From the NCBI GenBank assembly GCA_023653785.1, contig JAMKCH010001689.1:26947-90946 (forward strand): 64,000 bases of DNA. The letters are read 5' to 3'. The first letter of the stretch is position 1. Every line of letters begins with the position of its first letter. The translations under genes and the position numbers were made by a program. The notes beneath the pieces were generated by a model that worked only from the letters and a program-made list of their open reading frames with translations, had not been told where the DNA came from and made no database searches. Shown here piece after piece: positions 1 through 11,237 of this stretch. The DNA comes from Ophioderma brevispina (taxonomy: Eukaryota; Echinodermata; Ophiuroidea; Amphilepidida; Ophiodermatidae).

Positions 1-186
1 AATATGTAATTAGCTGATTTAATTACATACATGGCCACAAATCCTAATCAGCGCGAGCGAGATGGAGAGGAGACGGAGAGGAGGGGACGTTGAGATGTGC
101 AGTACATGTTCCCCACCCCTCCACCAGTTCATCAAAATTGAATTAGGACTTCAGATGAGTTTGTCACAAGTTTTTGGTCAAAAATA

Positions 187-460
187 CCCCAAATTAACTC
201 ATAATTATGCAAATTAGGTAACCTAATTAGAATTATGCCATGCCCATAATCTATTCAGATGAAGGGAATGGCAGTACGATCCCACACACCAAGTTACATC
301 ACCATAACCCTTATGGGTATCATGTTATCGCGTTGGTTCACAGTTGTCCCCAAATTAACTCATTAATTATGCAAATTATGGTACCTAATTAGCATATGCC
401 ATGCACATAATCTAATCAGATGAAGGGCCTGGCAGTCCAATCCCACCCACCAAGTTAATG
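187..460. repeat. Two direct copies of an AT-rich repeat
   Basis: Two copies begin at about 187 and 348, a period of about 161 bp. Both run CCCCAAATTAACTCA, then an ATTATGCAAATTA stretch, then CAGATGAAGGG, and end near CACCAAGTTA. Copies differ by several substitutions and small indels. No coding potential is seen in 1-600. Confidence 0.7.
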
Positions 461-609
461 GTCTAAACTGGAGCTTCAACTGCGTCAGTAAAAACCTAGT
501 GAAAGTTCCATGTTCAGTACCGGAATCACACTGATTCAAACGGGGTATTCCAAACGGGATCAAGGATTTTAACTGGTTCCAGTTGAAACCAGTCCAACTC
601 TGATCAACT

Positions 610-776
610 GGATTTTTGACCTGGGGAGGGGCGGACGGAGAGGGGGTGCGCGCCCCCGGTTTTAATTCTGCAAAAATCTTGCACTTTAAATCAGCCCATT
701 TTGAAGCTTTTGACAAGTTTCAGCCTTCAGCCCCCCCGGGTAATTTTGACGATTTCAAAATACTGGATCTGCCATG
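610..776 (+). repeat. hAT-style MITE fragment (GGGGCGGA / GGATCTGCC ends)
   Basis: The segment opens with GGGGCGGACGG and ends with TACTGGATCTGCC, which look like degenerate inverted ends of the CAGGGGCGGATCC type. The interior matches the copy at 3845-3965: GTGCGCGC, TTTAATTCTGCAAAA, CAGCCCATTTTG, CAGCCCCC. The 89-residue open frame across it is a chance frame in a repeat. Confidence 0.55.
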
Positions 777-2833
777 TTCAATAGTGCTGCGGCCTGCACT
801 ACACTCCATACTCCAGGCCAGGCTTTATCATCACTCCATCATCAGCATGATGAGCGAGGCTAGCCTCGACATTCACAAACTGTAACATGTTTTATTTTTA
901 AATCACAATTTTACTTACACTAAAAAGAATTGTGAAGAAACTTGAGCCCTAGCATGACCTGTCGGGGAACTGGGGAATGATATTCGGTATTTTGCCACCA
1001 CATCCTTCAAAATACAGTTTATTCCGTTGAGGCGCCGACTTCATAGGGTTGTGGCCAATACGAAATTCTTTTCCTTGAACGAATCTGATTCATTTTTTCA
1101 GGGTTTTGCACCGGCCGTCAGGCTTGGTACTTGTTTGGTTCCTCCATAGTCCTTCCCCAGGAATTTTAAAACAGGAGCTGGATTCTACCGGCGTTGGCCG
1201 CAGCACGATTCGGATTACTTTCGTTTAAAAAGTTTCTTTCTTTCGATTTCATAATTCATATGCAGACTGTCACCGTCAGAGCTCCATTCCAGCTCGAAAG
1301 CGAATTTTGTAGGCCGAAAATGTGTGAACTAGACTGAAATCAGTTAAATAATTACACTAAATTATATTTACCTCCAATTTATTTCAATAATAAAGCTTAA
1401 AATGACAAAACTCATTAAATAAACTAAAATAACTAAGATACATTCATACTGCTATGAATTATGGAGAAGTGCTTCTAGTCTGTAGTAGCCACGTAGGAAA
1501 ACTCGCGTGCAGACATCGTTGAAATGCAGGCTGGATAAATATGCCAGCCTGGGTTTAATACTTGAAATTTATAGATGGCTGTATAAATCCATGTGTAATT
1601 TTTGCGGGAATATCTCCTGATAGTGTAGATGATCTAGTTTCTTAAAGCTCAGTCACCATCTCTCAGTTTGTCTTGTCATTTGACTGGGGCATGTTGGCAC
1701 ACTGACAGTCTGATACTAGTCTAGGCTATTTTGCTCTGCTTTTTCCGCTACGATAGCCCCTACTATCTTCTCTCCCTAAACCAGAGCGGCAGTTTCATCT
1801 CAACACCGGGTCCACTGTGCCACAAATTCCTAAGAATTTTGGTATACTTCATTCCCTTTAGCAACGAAATCTGTGCATATGAAAACTTGATGTCTTAGCA
1901 TCCCTACTAAATCAAATCAAAATACTACTACTAAGCTCGATTGTAAAAATGCTTAAAGAATCTTGTGAAATGTTGACCCTAAAACGTACAAAATGACCGA
2001 AAATTGAGCTAAACCAGTCGTCTCCCACTTCGGGTGTATGTTTGTAATTTATTGATACTCAACGAAAATAAGCGGCTCGTGCCTATCTTGAGCGCAAAAA
2101 ATGGAGTGATTTCTCCCCAGTGCGAATTCGTCACAGTTTGCAAAGGTGAGACTTCTGTAACAGTTGATGTTTCACTAGCATTTTTGTGCCTTTCATGCAT
2201 TCATTCCCTTTATTTTGTTTCAATCGAGTACTGTTTCTTACAAGACAAACCATCAAATCAATGAATCAAGAATCCCAATCCTATAATAATTTTTGTAATT
2301 ACAATATTTGTGCAGATGGCTTTTTCTTGGAGAACAAAAAAACCCGAATTTATTTTGCATCGGGTAAGGAACTTTTAAAGGCTGATAAAAATGTCCTTTT
2401 TAATCATTCAGGGAGTGTAAATTAAAGCTGTAACACAGCATAAATTGTATCCTAAATGAGTGAATTAAATACAAGCATGTTTTCAATACAGGAAGTGGTG
2501 TTTAAAATTGCCAATAAAGTATACGAAAATCTAAATCAACTTTTTGTGTGTAACAACAATCTCGTCGTGTTTTGATACTTTGACTTTGATAATTGTCATG
2601 GGACAAACTATATTCTTGTCATGATTAATCATTGCAACACAGTTGATGTTGATCTTGGAGAAATATGATCCTACAAAATTTAGCACTGTACTTGTACAGT
2701 GCAAAGATTGAAATATCCACTGTTTTGAATAGCTCCTTAAAATGTGAAACAATTTTTGACACAATTCGAAAGTGAAAAATACAAGTGGAAAATGATATCA
2801 ATTTTAGGTTCGTGTGGTGATGTAAATATATTA
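777..2833. other. Stretch without a recognised gene
   Basis: Mostly AT-rich intergenic or intronic sequence. Block 960-1250 is less AT-rich and looks unrelated to the repeats elsewhere in the window, but its frames are short. The overlapping frames around 2009-2264 on both strands have no motif I recognise. Confidence 0.4.
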
Positions 2834-3060
2834 TAGGTCCAAATAGGTATACCAGGGTATTTTAGATACATTTAGTAAAGTGAAAAATATTCTAAGTCCC
2901 AAATAGGTATATTTTAGATACATGAAGTGAAAAATAGTCCAAATATTCACAGAACTTTCTGTCCTTCACTTTAAGCTACTCCTGCAAAGTTTCAAATATT
3001 TTGACTCCTTTCATTTGTATCATTGTTGATAGTATCTTTTAATAAGAAAAACAGCAAAAT
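2834..3060. repeat. Short direct repeats and MITE fragment
   Basis: 2834-2945 has two copies of AATAGGTATA followed by TTTTAGATACAT and AAGTGAAAAATA, about 70 bp apart. 2940-3060 matches the right half of the TTAA-flanked MITE family (CCTTCACTTTAAGC, then TTTCAAATATTTTGACTC, then a degenerate GTTGATAGTATC end), so it is a truncated copy. Confidence 0.5.
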
Positions 3061-3229
3061 AATATTTTATCTTTGGTCTTCACAATATGTGACTATTGAT
3101 TGATTTCATCATAATATTAATTTATTTGTATATTTTTTTAATTGTATATTCACAGATGTGTGAATAAATGAATTTAACTTTTCTACTCTCACACATGTAT
3201 AAAATTTTTTGGTGAAATTTTTATTCATC

Positions 3230-3690
3230 ATGAAATGCATAGACACCTTTAAATCTTCAAAATGCTTAAAAAATCACCAATGGCTAACTATTCTGGGAAA
3301 GTGCTTAACACTTAGATTTTTTTTTCCACAATGCTAAGACACTTAGAAAAATTTCCACCAAATGCTTATACCCTCTAAGGGAACTTTTATACCAAATGCT
3401 TAGACTTAACAATATTTTTGGTGAAATGAAAACTGTTAGAAATTGTTGACAAAGACACTGCTAACACACTTAGAAATCTTTGAAGCCCAATGTTAGATCC
3501 ATGAACGTTTAAAGTGAAGTGCTTAGAGTCAAATGCTTAATCCTACAACTTAGCAGTGTCATTACATTTGGCAAGCAGAAGTGAAAGTATACTAGCAGTA
3601 AATGCTACCAACTGCTAGCAAAAATAGGTAGTCCGAATCATTTAAATGCTTCGAAAATGTTTAGCACAATGCTAATAGCATTTATTTTGG
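3230..3690. repeat. Cluster of AATGCTTAG words
   Basis: A 460 bp AT-rich block holds roughly a dozen dispersed, irregularly spaced variants of AATGCTTAG, AATGCTAAG and GACACTTAG. Spacing varies, so it is not a simple tandem repeat. Nothing codes here. It could be the subterminal region of an unrecognised transposon. Confidence 0.5.
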
Positions 3691-3713
3691 GTAAGGGTAT
3701 CAGCTGCCAGGCT

Positions 3714-4040
3714 GCCCAAAAGGCAAAACTTTGATCATGGGCATCTAGCATTGTTTGTCCCTTTTGTTTCCCACCAATGTCCCTTCCACTTTTTGTTGCA
3801 AGGGGACTGTGTGTGGTGTGGTGTAGTGCATGAGCAGTCGCGGTCTAGGAGGTGCGCGCGCCTCGGAATTCTGCCAAATTTTGCAAAATCAGCCCCATTT
3901 TGGCAAGTTAACCTTTCAGCCCCCGGTGATGTGACCTTTTTCAAATCCTGGATCCGCCCCTGTGTGTGATGCATATGCGCGTGTGTTTGTGCATGTGGTG
4001 TCCCCACATGAATCTTTTGTGATCGAAGCAAGTTGTGGTT
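3714..4040 (+). repeat. GT-rich hairpin-ended repeat, copy A (with nested fragment)
   Basis: 3714-3815 matches 5312-5425: CTGCCCAAAAGGCAAAACTTTGAT, GGGCATCTAGCATTGTT, TTTTGTTTCCCACCAATG, then a TTGTTGCAAGGGGACTG end leading into GT-rich sequence. A hAT-style MITE fragment (3845-3965) interrupts the GT tract, which resumes at about 3960 with a variable TGTG/CATG run. Confidence 0.55.
3845..3965 (+). repeat. hAT-style MITE fragment nested in the GT repeat
   Basis: Related to 610-776 and ending CTGGATCCGCCCCTGTG, a typical degenerate end of the GGGGCGGATCC class. It sits inside copy A of the GT-rich repeat, so it inserted later. Confidence 0.5.
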
Positions 4041-4079
4041 CCACTTTGGCACATGATGTCTGTTAAAGTGCATACAAGA

Positions 4080-5300
4080 GTATTTCAAATAACAGGTGCC
4101 CTAAAAAATGTGAAATTCTGAATTTTGCAGCGGTCTAGGCGAAAGCCTTTCCTATCAAAAAATCCCTAGCTGAAAGGATTAAGCTGAGAACTGTTATAAT
4201 TTAAATATAGGAGGCAATACGAAACGTTTCCTATATTTTCTATTGAAAAATATAACCATATACAAATCACCTTTTGTTTTCATTTGAGTTTTTCGCAGCC
4301 AACATAAAATTAAGGGGGAATCTATTGAGTGTTTATATGAAATTACCACATATTACAAAAATATGGATGACTTGAATCTCTCAGTGCACCTTTAACTAGG
4401 GCCGATGGCTGGGTTCGAAGGGGTCAAAGGTCAAATCATGGTCAAACTAGGTCAAATTTAGTCAAAATAGGGAATGAGTTATTATACCTTGTGAAACAGG
4501 ATTGCTTTGATCTAAGTCAAGTATGGGTGTCCATCTTCCTTCGCCCCTAGATGTCACGCAAGTGGGCATTGGATCTGTTCGGAGGTGGTCATGTGACATG
4601 GGTCAAGGTTTTTGTAGTTGTGATATTTGACTTGACATCTCAAATTCCTATTCTTTTTCTTGCAAGAAGTAAAAACATATTTTTGTGTCCAGAATGTTCT
4701 TTAATAAGTGTGAAACACTACTACTGTTTCATATGAAACCTTACGGAAATGTAGGAATGTCGATAGAACAAAAGAAGTCAAGATTGATGGCAAAATGGAG
4801 AATATTTAATTGCATATGTTGCCACCTTGATTTCGACTGTGCCCATCTACTCAAGTTGTAAGGTTGCTGCTAGCACACTTATTTTCTTATCTGCACAACT
4901 GCACAGAAAACATCTGTGACCTCATGCTGTACTTTTTGACAGGCTATACTACCAAAATCAATCATTCTTCATACTTATGGACAATCGACACCTAAAACGT
5001 GATTATGATTGCAAAATAGGTTTACAATTCACATTTTTCTCAGTTTGTTTTTTCGATCAGAATAATTTTGATTGAATTTTGGTCCCTTTTCAACACTGAA
5101 CTAAAATATTGACATTAGCACTACTGGAACTTGTTTTTCAAAAAGTCATTGGTTCATAGGTGGCAAGGATAATTATTTTATTTTATTTTAGTTGACAATG
5201 ACCCCACAAATCGGCTTACAAACTGGCTAAGCTATTACACATCTAACACCTATTTAGCTAGCTACTCCACATTGTGCCACCAGTAGTGGAGTATCTCCAG
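4080..5300. other. Repeat fragments and AT-rich sequence, no gene
   Basis: 4080-4260 is an inverted, degenerate relative of 37120-37420 and 50690-50900 (GTGAAATTCT, a run of Ts or As, AAGGATTAAGCTGAGA). 4400-4640 is the reverse complement of the family at 28380-28500 and 38830-38940 (TAAGTCAAGTATGGGTGTCCATCTTC, ACATGGGTCAAGG). The remainder, 4640-5300, is AT-rich and holds nothing I recognise. Confidence 0.45.
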
Positions 5301-5301
5301 A

Positions 5302-5456
5302 GGTATTCAGTTGCCGGCTGCCCAAAAGGCAAAACTTTGATCCATGGGCATCTAGCATTGTTGGTTCCCTTTTGTTTCCCACCAATGGGCCTTGCCAACT
5401 TTTGTTGGCAAAGGGGACTGTGTGTGTGTGTATGTGCGTGTATGTGCACACATACT
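5302..5456 (+). repeat. GT-rich hairpin-ended repeat, copy B
   Basis: Near-identical to copy A. It carries an intact terminal stem, GCCAACTTTTGTTGGC, followed by AAAGGGGACTG and a GT/ATGTGCGTG tract. The reverse complement of the same end occurs at 39186-39225 (CCCCCTTTGCCAACTAAAGTTGGC), so this is a dispersed family with a short terminal stem next to a GT microsatellite. Confidence 0.6.
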
Positions 5457-5458
5457 TC

Positions 5459-5522
5459 AGAACGCATCAGAAACAGAACAAGACGGCCTGAGGGCCGTCT
5501 TGTTCTGTTTCTGATGCGTTCT
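5459..5522. repeat. Perfect 30-bp stem hairpin with 4-nt loop
   Basis: Left arm 5459-5488 starts AGAACGCATCAGAAACAGAA and right arm 5493-5522 is its exact reverse complement; the loop is TGAG at 5489-5492. No mismatch is visible. It immediately follows the GT tract of copy B. It could be a young fold-back insertion, a hairpin RNA precursor, or a palindromic assembly artefact. Confidence 0.75.
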
Positions 5523-5645
5523 TCTTCTTCTTTCTGGCAACCTTTCAACTGCGTCTAGCTCAGTCACGGTTTGACATATTGTGACCAGACTTACACCAAA
5601 TGACCGCTGAGTGAGCCCAAACATGTCGCTTGACGTTGACCCCTG

Positions 5646-8600
5646 CCCAGCAAACATTACAGTAAGGGCCCAGTAACGGACCAATAGCGGCTGCGATAAT
5701 GGGAAACGGTAATAGGTCGGTTCAGTTCTGCACAGCGGCTTTCGATTGGGCCAATATAGGCTTGCCGTTACCGGGCCAGAATCGGCCCAGTAAAGGGCCA
5801 ATTCATTTGAATCTGCACTGTTATGGGCCGTTAGTGGGCCATTACCTGGCTGTTATTGGGCCAGTGTGAAATTAAATGACTCGCACCGGACTCGCACAAT
5901 TTGTGTCATATTCATTTACACCTATAATTTTGGGTGTAATTTTGGTAAAAGGGAGAATGAGTAGTTGTCACCTCTAGCACATGTTTCGAGCTTTTATTCA
6001 AGTTCGCATCTATACATGGAGCTACAAGGCACACTACCATGCATGCCGGATGCCTGCTCATAATGAAAGACCTGATAGCGTACACAAAAAATGTGGTAGG
6101 CCTATATAGGCCTAGGCTAGCCTAGCCTATTATACAAATTACTGAGTCTGAGGCATGGTAGCCGAATGTCAATCATGCAATGACAATCATGCAATGACCT
6201 AATTTTAATCATATAGCCTAGGCCCTAAAGCTTATTAAAACATGCAAAGCTTTTTACTAATTTTACTTTTAGCCCCTTTGTATCACCTCATCAATGCCTA
6301 AACATTCGCTTCACGATCAGGGGTAGCGCAGCATGGTAAAAGTAAGGGGTCCAGTGGAAGATAATTGGACCCCTTAACCCCACCTTTAGTCTGAAAACAA
6401 GGGGTCCAAACCAGAAAACAAGGGGTCCAAATATGATTAAATGAAGTGGTCAAAAATGTTGATTCTGACTCGAACCATGGCATAACTTACTATAGCTCCA
6501 CGTCATGATCAGAAGTGTACTAATTCAACTCCATGTAATTAATGGCAGTTGAGGAGTGTCATCTCTATTTAATTCACCTTGCAAATCCAAAAGGACCTAT
6601 CTCGACTTGGTCAGCTCAATCTCCCAAATATTTACACACAACACAAACCCAGATAGTAGAGAACATCATGGCAAACAACCGAAACACGGTAAAGCAAGAA
6701 AGACTGGCAAACAGATGACTTTCATAATCCCACGACCCCAAGTTTCCTAAATCTTTTGAATATTTTTATTTCACATTTTCCTTTCTTCTCACCTATTGCA
6801 TCCAAGTTCCCCCTAACATTTTTGAGGCAGCATACAAAAGAGGTTTCACACAGGCTGTCATGTACTGCAATTCTCATCTGTAAAAGTGTAAGCCTAGCCT
6901 AGGAAATACATCGCCGAGAAAAATAGTTTTTACTCTGAGAAATTATTTGAAATGCCCACTAATCAACAGAAAAACACATTCGGTACTAACAAATTACAGG
7001 GTTTGCATTTTTGAAAGTTTAAAAGGTGAAATTCTTGAGGAAAGTTTTGCGTCAACATCATTAATATGTCCGGTCGGCCATTTTGGACTCCCTAGCATGT
7101 CAGACTGGACAGACTCCTTAGTATGTCATAAATGTGTTTCAGAAATGGTTTGCTGTTTGCCGATTGGTTAAGCTGTATTTATGGAAATTTATGGTCAGTA
7201 AATGATTTTTTGATTGGCTAACCCAGTTCATCGGCAACTTCAAAGGGCAGTTTTATGAATGAAGAACTTGTGATGGATATCTGACAGGTGCGGCAAAGAA
7301 AACAGCTGAGACAAACTTGCGCTTTAAAAAATATTAAGGTTTGTGAATCGGTACACATTTTTTTATCTCCAGTAAGAAGTTGGGAGGTTTTCAATTCCCA
7401 CATAGTAATACGGACGTGTGGTTTGCCTGCGTCCAGTTGAAATTTTTTGGACCCCCAAACCCCCTCCGATTGTGAAATTCAGTGCGTCCATAATTAGCTA
7501 ATTTTCAAAAATCGGCGTCCTGGACGCAGAAACGCAGAAAAACGCGACCCCTGTTCACGATCGATCGAGAAAAACACACTTCAAACACAAAATTTATACT
7601 ATATTTCTGTCCGTCGCAGTTGTTGAATTGGCACACTTCACTCTCTGCGACTGGCGTGAACTTATTATGGACCGTTCTATGAGTGCTGGAAAGTTTTCTT
7701 ACATGTAATCAATTTTGATCAGATCTCAAGATATTTTCTTGAGATACTGCTGTATATAATTTTTGATGATATTATGTAAAAAGAAATCATTTCAGTGAGT
7801 AATTTTGCTGCAAAGCGCGATTTTGTTGACTTCATCATTCACTCCAAAGGTAATCTTCACTCCAGTGAGTAACTTGGAAGAGCCGTAATTGACCAATCAG
7901 GTGGCAGAATTCCAATTTGTGACATCACAGCGAACGACAGAATTTGAGTAATAATTGTTTGAACTGATTGGAACAGACTTGCTGCGTGTGTGCGTAAAGG
8001 TCGCACTGCTGTAGACAGCGCATAAACACAACGATTAAAATAGGTACGCGATACGCCCGTATACTGGTCGCACAAGCCGGTATACTGTGTACGCTTAGTT
8101 CAAACAATTGTTATGGCGACTAGGCTAGCACATGACGACACCGAGTTTCACACACATGGGGGCCAATTTTCTTTGCACTATCCAAACAACGGATTAAAGA
8201 ACTCAATGACATTCTTACTAATTACTAGGCCTAGGTAAAGTGTTATTACCTTTTATCAACAGCTCTATGCTGACTCGCTGAGATGCTTTTCGCTGAAGTT
8301 GCTGAGAAAAGTTGATCCAGCCGATTAGTCGTACGCCATCGCTATATGTGCAACCTAGAAAAATATACTGAGGAAATCCCGCTTTTTCCAGTGCACCACT
8401 TACAAGCGGTATGCTGTAACTGGCCCGTTACAGGCCCATAAGTGGCTGGGAAGCTCGCGGAGCTGCTCGGCGAGAAAACGGCAGCCGTACGTATACCAGT
8501 AACGGATCGATACCGGCGGAGAACCGTCAGCCGTATCCGTTATTGCCGGAAGTAAACCGTTTGAAGCCATTACTGGGCCATTACCGTAATGTTTGCTGGG
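5646..8600. mobile_element. Inverted-repeat DNA element with GGCCCAGTAA subterminal repeats
   Basis: The left end reads CCCAGCAAACATTACAGTAA and the right end is the inverted form, TTACCGTAATGTTTGCTGGG. Both subterminal zones (5646-5870 and 8400-8600) are packed with variants of GGCCCAGTAACGG and its complement (GGGCCATTACC, GGCCCGTTAC, ACGGATCGATACC). The 2.5 kb interior has no transposase-like frame, only other decayed repeats, for example AAGGGGTCCA repeats at 6340-6440. It is therefore probably non-autonomous or decayed. No clear target duplication is visible, so the superfamily is unassigned. Confidence 0.65.
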
Positions 8601-9126
8601 TATTGAGGTCATTTAGGGGTCACAGGGGCCAAAAGTGTGATTTTCTTTAAACTCTATCTCCTCCTACAGTTTACATTCCACGGTAACGCGACTCATGCAT
8701 GAGAAGCAGCTTGGGACCCTTCACAAAAGTTATGGGTCGAGAGGTCAATCTGGGGTCATTAAGGGGGCACTTTCGGTCTTAATGTGAAAAATCTTCAAAA
8801 ATAGCTATCTGGTATATGCAACGTTGCATGGTCACGTGACTCATACATATGAAGCAGCTTAAGACCCTTCACAAACGTTGTGCTCGGCAATGGGGTCAAA
8901 GGTCATTAAGGGGTAACTTCCGTTCAAAAACCAAAAAATATTCAAAAATTTTTATTTCAAAATGTAAACATAGTAGAGTACATAACCTTCAGATATGCAT
9001 TAGTGTTACCTGATGTATGCAAGGTATTTTTGTTTTGGGGGTCAAAGGTCATTTAAGGTCATTTCCGGTTTTAGGCTAAATAGCTTCAAGAATTTTTATC
9101 TCTAGAATTAAGCATAATAGATTTTT

Positions 9127-10059
9127 GTGGGCCGCCAGCTATAGCTGGCAGGACCACTTAGCAATCCGTTGTGCGTGTGTATGTGTGTGTGGATGTGTGT
9201 GTGGATGTGTGTATGTGTGTGTCACAAATTGTTGTTTTTTTTTAAATTGACCTCAATTGAAAAGTTTAACTTCAATTGGAACCAAACTTCTGTCATAGGT
9301 GCACAATGGGATCCCTCATATGTTGGTGAGGTCAAAGGTCATGTTGAAAGGTTTTTTTTTTTTTTTTTTTTTGTATTTTTGTTTTGGGGGTCAAAGGTCA
9401 TTTAAGGTCATTTCCGGTTTTAGGCTAAATAGCTTCAAGAATTTTTATCTCTAGAATTAAGCATAATAGATTTTTTTAATTTAAATTGGAACAATGCATT
9501 TTTGCAGTGTATATGAGGTTTTTTTCACATTGGGTTCAAAGGTCATTAAGGGGGTCAAATGGTCAATTTTGGTAAAAAATGCTAAAAATAAGACCAAATT
9601 GGCTATATCTCAGCCTATAGAAGACAGATAAAGGCCATTATTGCTGCAGTGATGTAACATTAATGGTAAAAGAGGTCTATGATAGTCTCGACCCCAAAGG
9701 TCAAAATCTACAAACAAGCTCCGATTGAGCTGAAATTTGTCAGGGATAATCCTTGTGGCATCATTTTTTTTTTTTTTTTTTTTTGGGATCCCTCATATGT
9801 TGGTGAGGTCAAAGGTCATGTTGAAAGGTCAAAGGTCATGTGAGGTCAAGTTGAAAAATGGGCTTAAAATGTAAAATTGATCTAAATTGAAAACTTGAAG
9901 TTCAATTGGATCCAAACTTTTGTCATAGGTGCACCATGCGATCCCTCATATGTAGATGAGATCAAAGGTCATGTGCCAGGGTCAAAGGTCATGGGGCGGC
10001 CCACAGCTTATATTCTTTGAATATAGCGAGCGCGAAAGCCGAGAACCGCGAAATTCTAG
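9127..10059. mobile_element. Helitron/Helentron-like non-autonomous insertion
   Basis: The boundaries come from an empty-site copy inside the window. 9023-9126 plus 10064-10349 appear joined without the insert at 9373-9763. The insert starts GTGGGCCGCCAGC with a GCCAGCTATAGCTGGC palindrome, has a GT/ATG microsatellite at 9167-9225, and ends GCGAGCGCGAAAGC...CTAG before T-rich flank. A 3' CTAG end after a GC-rich zone and a T/T insertion point suit Helitrons or Helentrons. No 5' TC is visible, so the class is tentative. A related GT element is at 22007-22312. Confidence 0.5.
9352..9828. repeat. Nested insert: T21, empty-site copy, T21, with 44-bp flank duplication
   Basis: Inside the 9127-10059 insertion, 9308-9351 (GGGATCCCTCATATGTTGG and following) is repeated at 9785-9828. 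Between the two copies lie a run of exactly 21 T, 391 bp identical or nearly identical to the uninterrupted flanking locus, and again exactly 21 T. This is either a misassembly of two haplotypes or a genuine recombination product. Confidence 0.8.
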
Positions 10060-10602
10060 TTTTAATTTAAATTGGAACAATGCATTTTTGCAGTGTATAT
10101 GAGGTTTTTTCACATTGGGTTCAAAGGTCATTAAGGGGGTCAAATGGTCAATTTTGGTAAAAAATGCTAAAAATAAGACCTAATTGGCTATATCTCAGCC
10201 TATAGAAGACAGATAAAGGCCATTATTGCTGCAGTGATGTAACATTAATGGTAAAAGAGGTCTATGATAGTCTCGACCCCAAAGGTCAAAATCTACAAAC
10301 AAGCTCCTATTGAGCTGAAATTTGTCAGGGATAATCCTTGTGGCATCATAAATACAGATCAAGTACAGTTGACCCCATCCGTGACCCAGGGGTCACATTA
10401 TAGGGGTGAAAAGGTCAAATCCCTGACATGCTTGGATTGAGTTGAAACTCAATAATATTGATCCTTGTAAAGTTGTTAACACGTAAAAATACATTTAATG
10501 ACATTTGTGACATATTGGTGAAGTTACAGGGGTCAAAGGTCAAGTCACCTCAAGGGGTCATTAACCCTAACCCGGACCGTGTAGTTTTGCCGAACATCGT
10601 CC

Positions 10603-11050
10603 CAGATGCAACGAGAAGCAATCTACTTTTTTTTAACGGCCCAAATGCAATGAGAAACAAATTTTGCGTTTCATTGCATCTCGGACCTTTTTCCCGGCAC
10701 AGGAATAAGTAGCGTACAGTCGTTAACGGCCGAGATGCAATGAGAAACATCGCGTCATTTGTCAGAAAGACGTCCCAGATGCAACGAGAAACATTGCGTC
10801 ATTTTCCAGGAAGACGTCCCAGATGCAACGAAAAGCATCGCGTCATTTCCGGGAAGACGTCCCAGATGCAATGAGACGCATTGCGCCAAGTTCAATCTTC
10901 TGCCGGGAAACCGGCCGAGATGCAATGAGAAGCATCGCGTCATTTCCGGGAAGACGTCCGAGATGCAATGAGAAGCATTGCACCTTCTGCGGGGAAACCG
11001 GCCGAGATGCAATGAGAACCAAAAGCGTCCCCAGAGCGGAAAACGTCCCA
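10603..11050 (+). repeat. Left subterminal array of the piggyBac-like element
   Basis: About eight tandem units start with GATGCAAYGAGAA and end with GTCCCA or GGCCGA. Type A units (about 44 bp) continue CGCGTCATTTTCC; type B (about 54 bp) continue GCGCCAAGTT and CTTCTGC. One inverted core lies near 10670 (TTTCATTGCATCTCGG). The sequence is CpG-rich compared with its flanks. Confidence 0.8.
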
Positions 11051-11237
11051 AAATCAATTAGAAGCAATTAAAATGTAACTAGATCTAATCGAATTCTAAC
11101 AAAATTCTATTTGGTTAACGGCGAAATATGAAGATTTACAAGGCCAATATAGGTAAAATGTTTACGTGTAAGCAAGTTTAAAGCTTCCCTGTCAATTTCG
11201 CAGTGGTTTCACGCAAGGCCTATAGGAAAAAAGCGCT

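Larger units (their letters stand above)
8601..10560. repeat. Degenerate array rich in AGGTCAAAGGTCA
   Basis: Diverged units of roughly 145 bp share GTGACTCAT, GAAGCAGCTT, ACCCTTCACAAA and GGGGTCAAAGGTCATTAAGG. The AGGTCAAAGGTCA word recurs about ten times. The array is split by an insertion at 9127-10059 and continues from 10064 to the TTAA at 10561. No coding potential. Confidence 0.6.
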
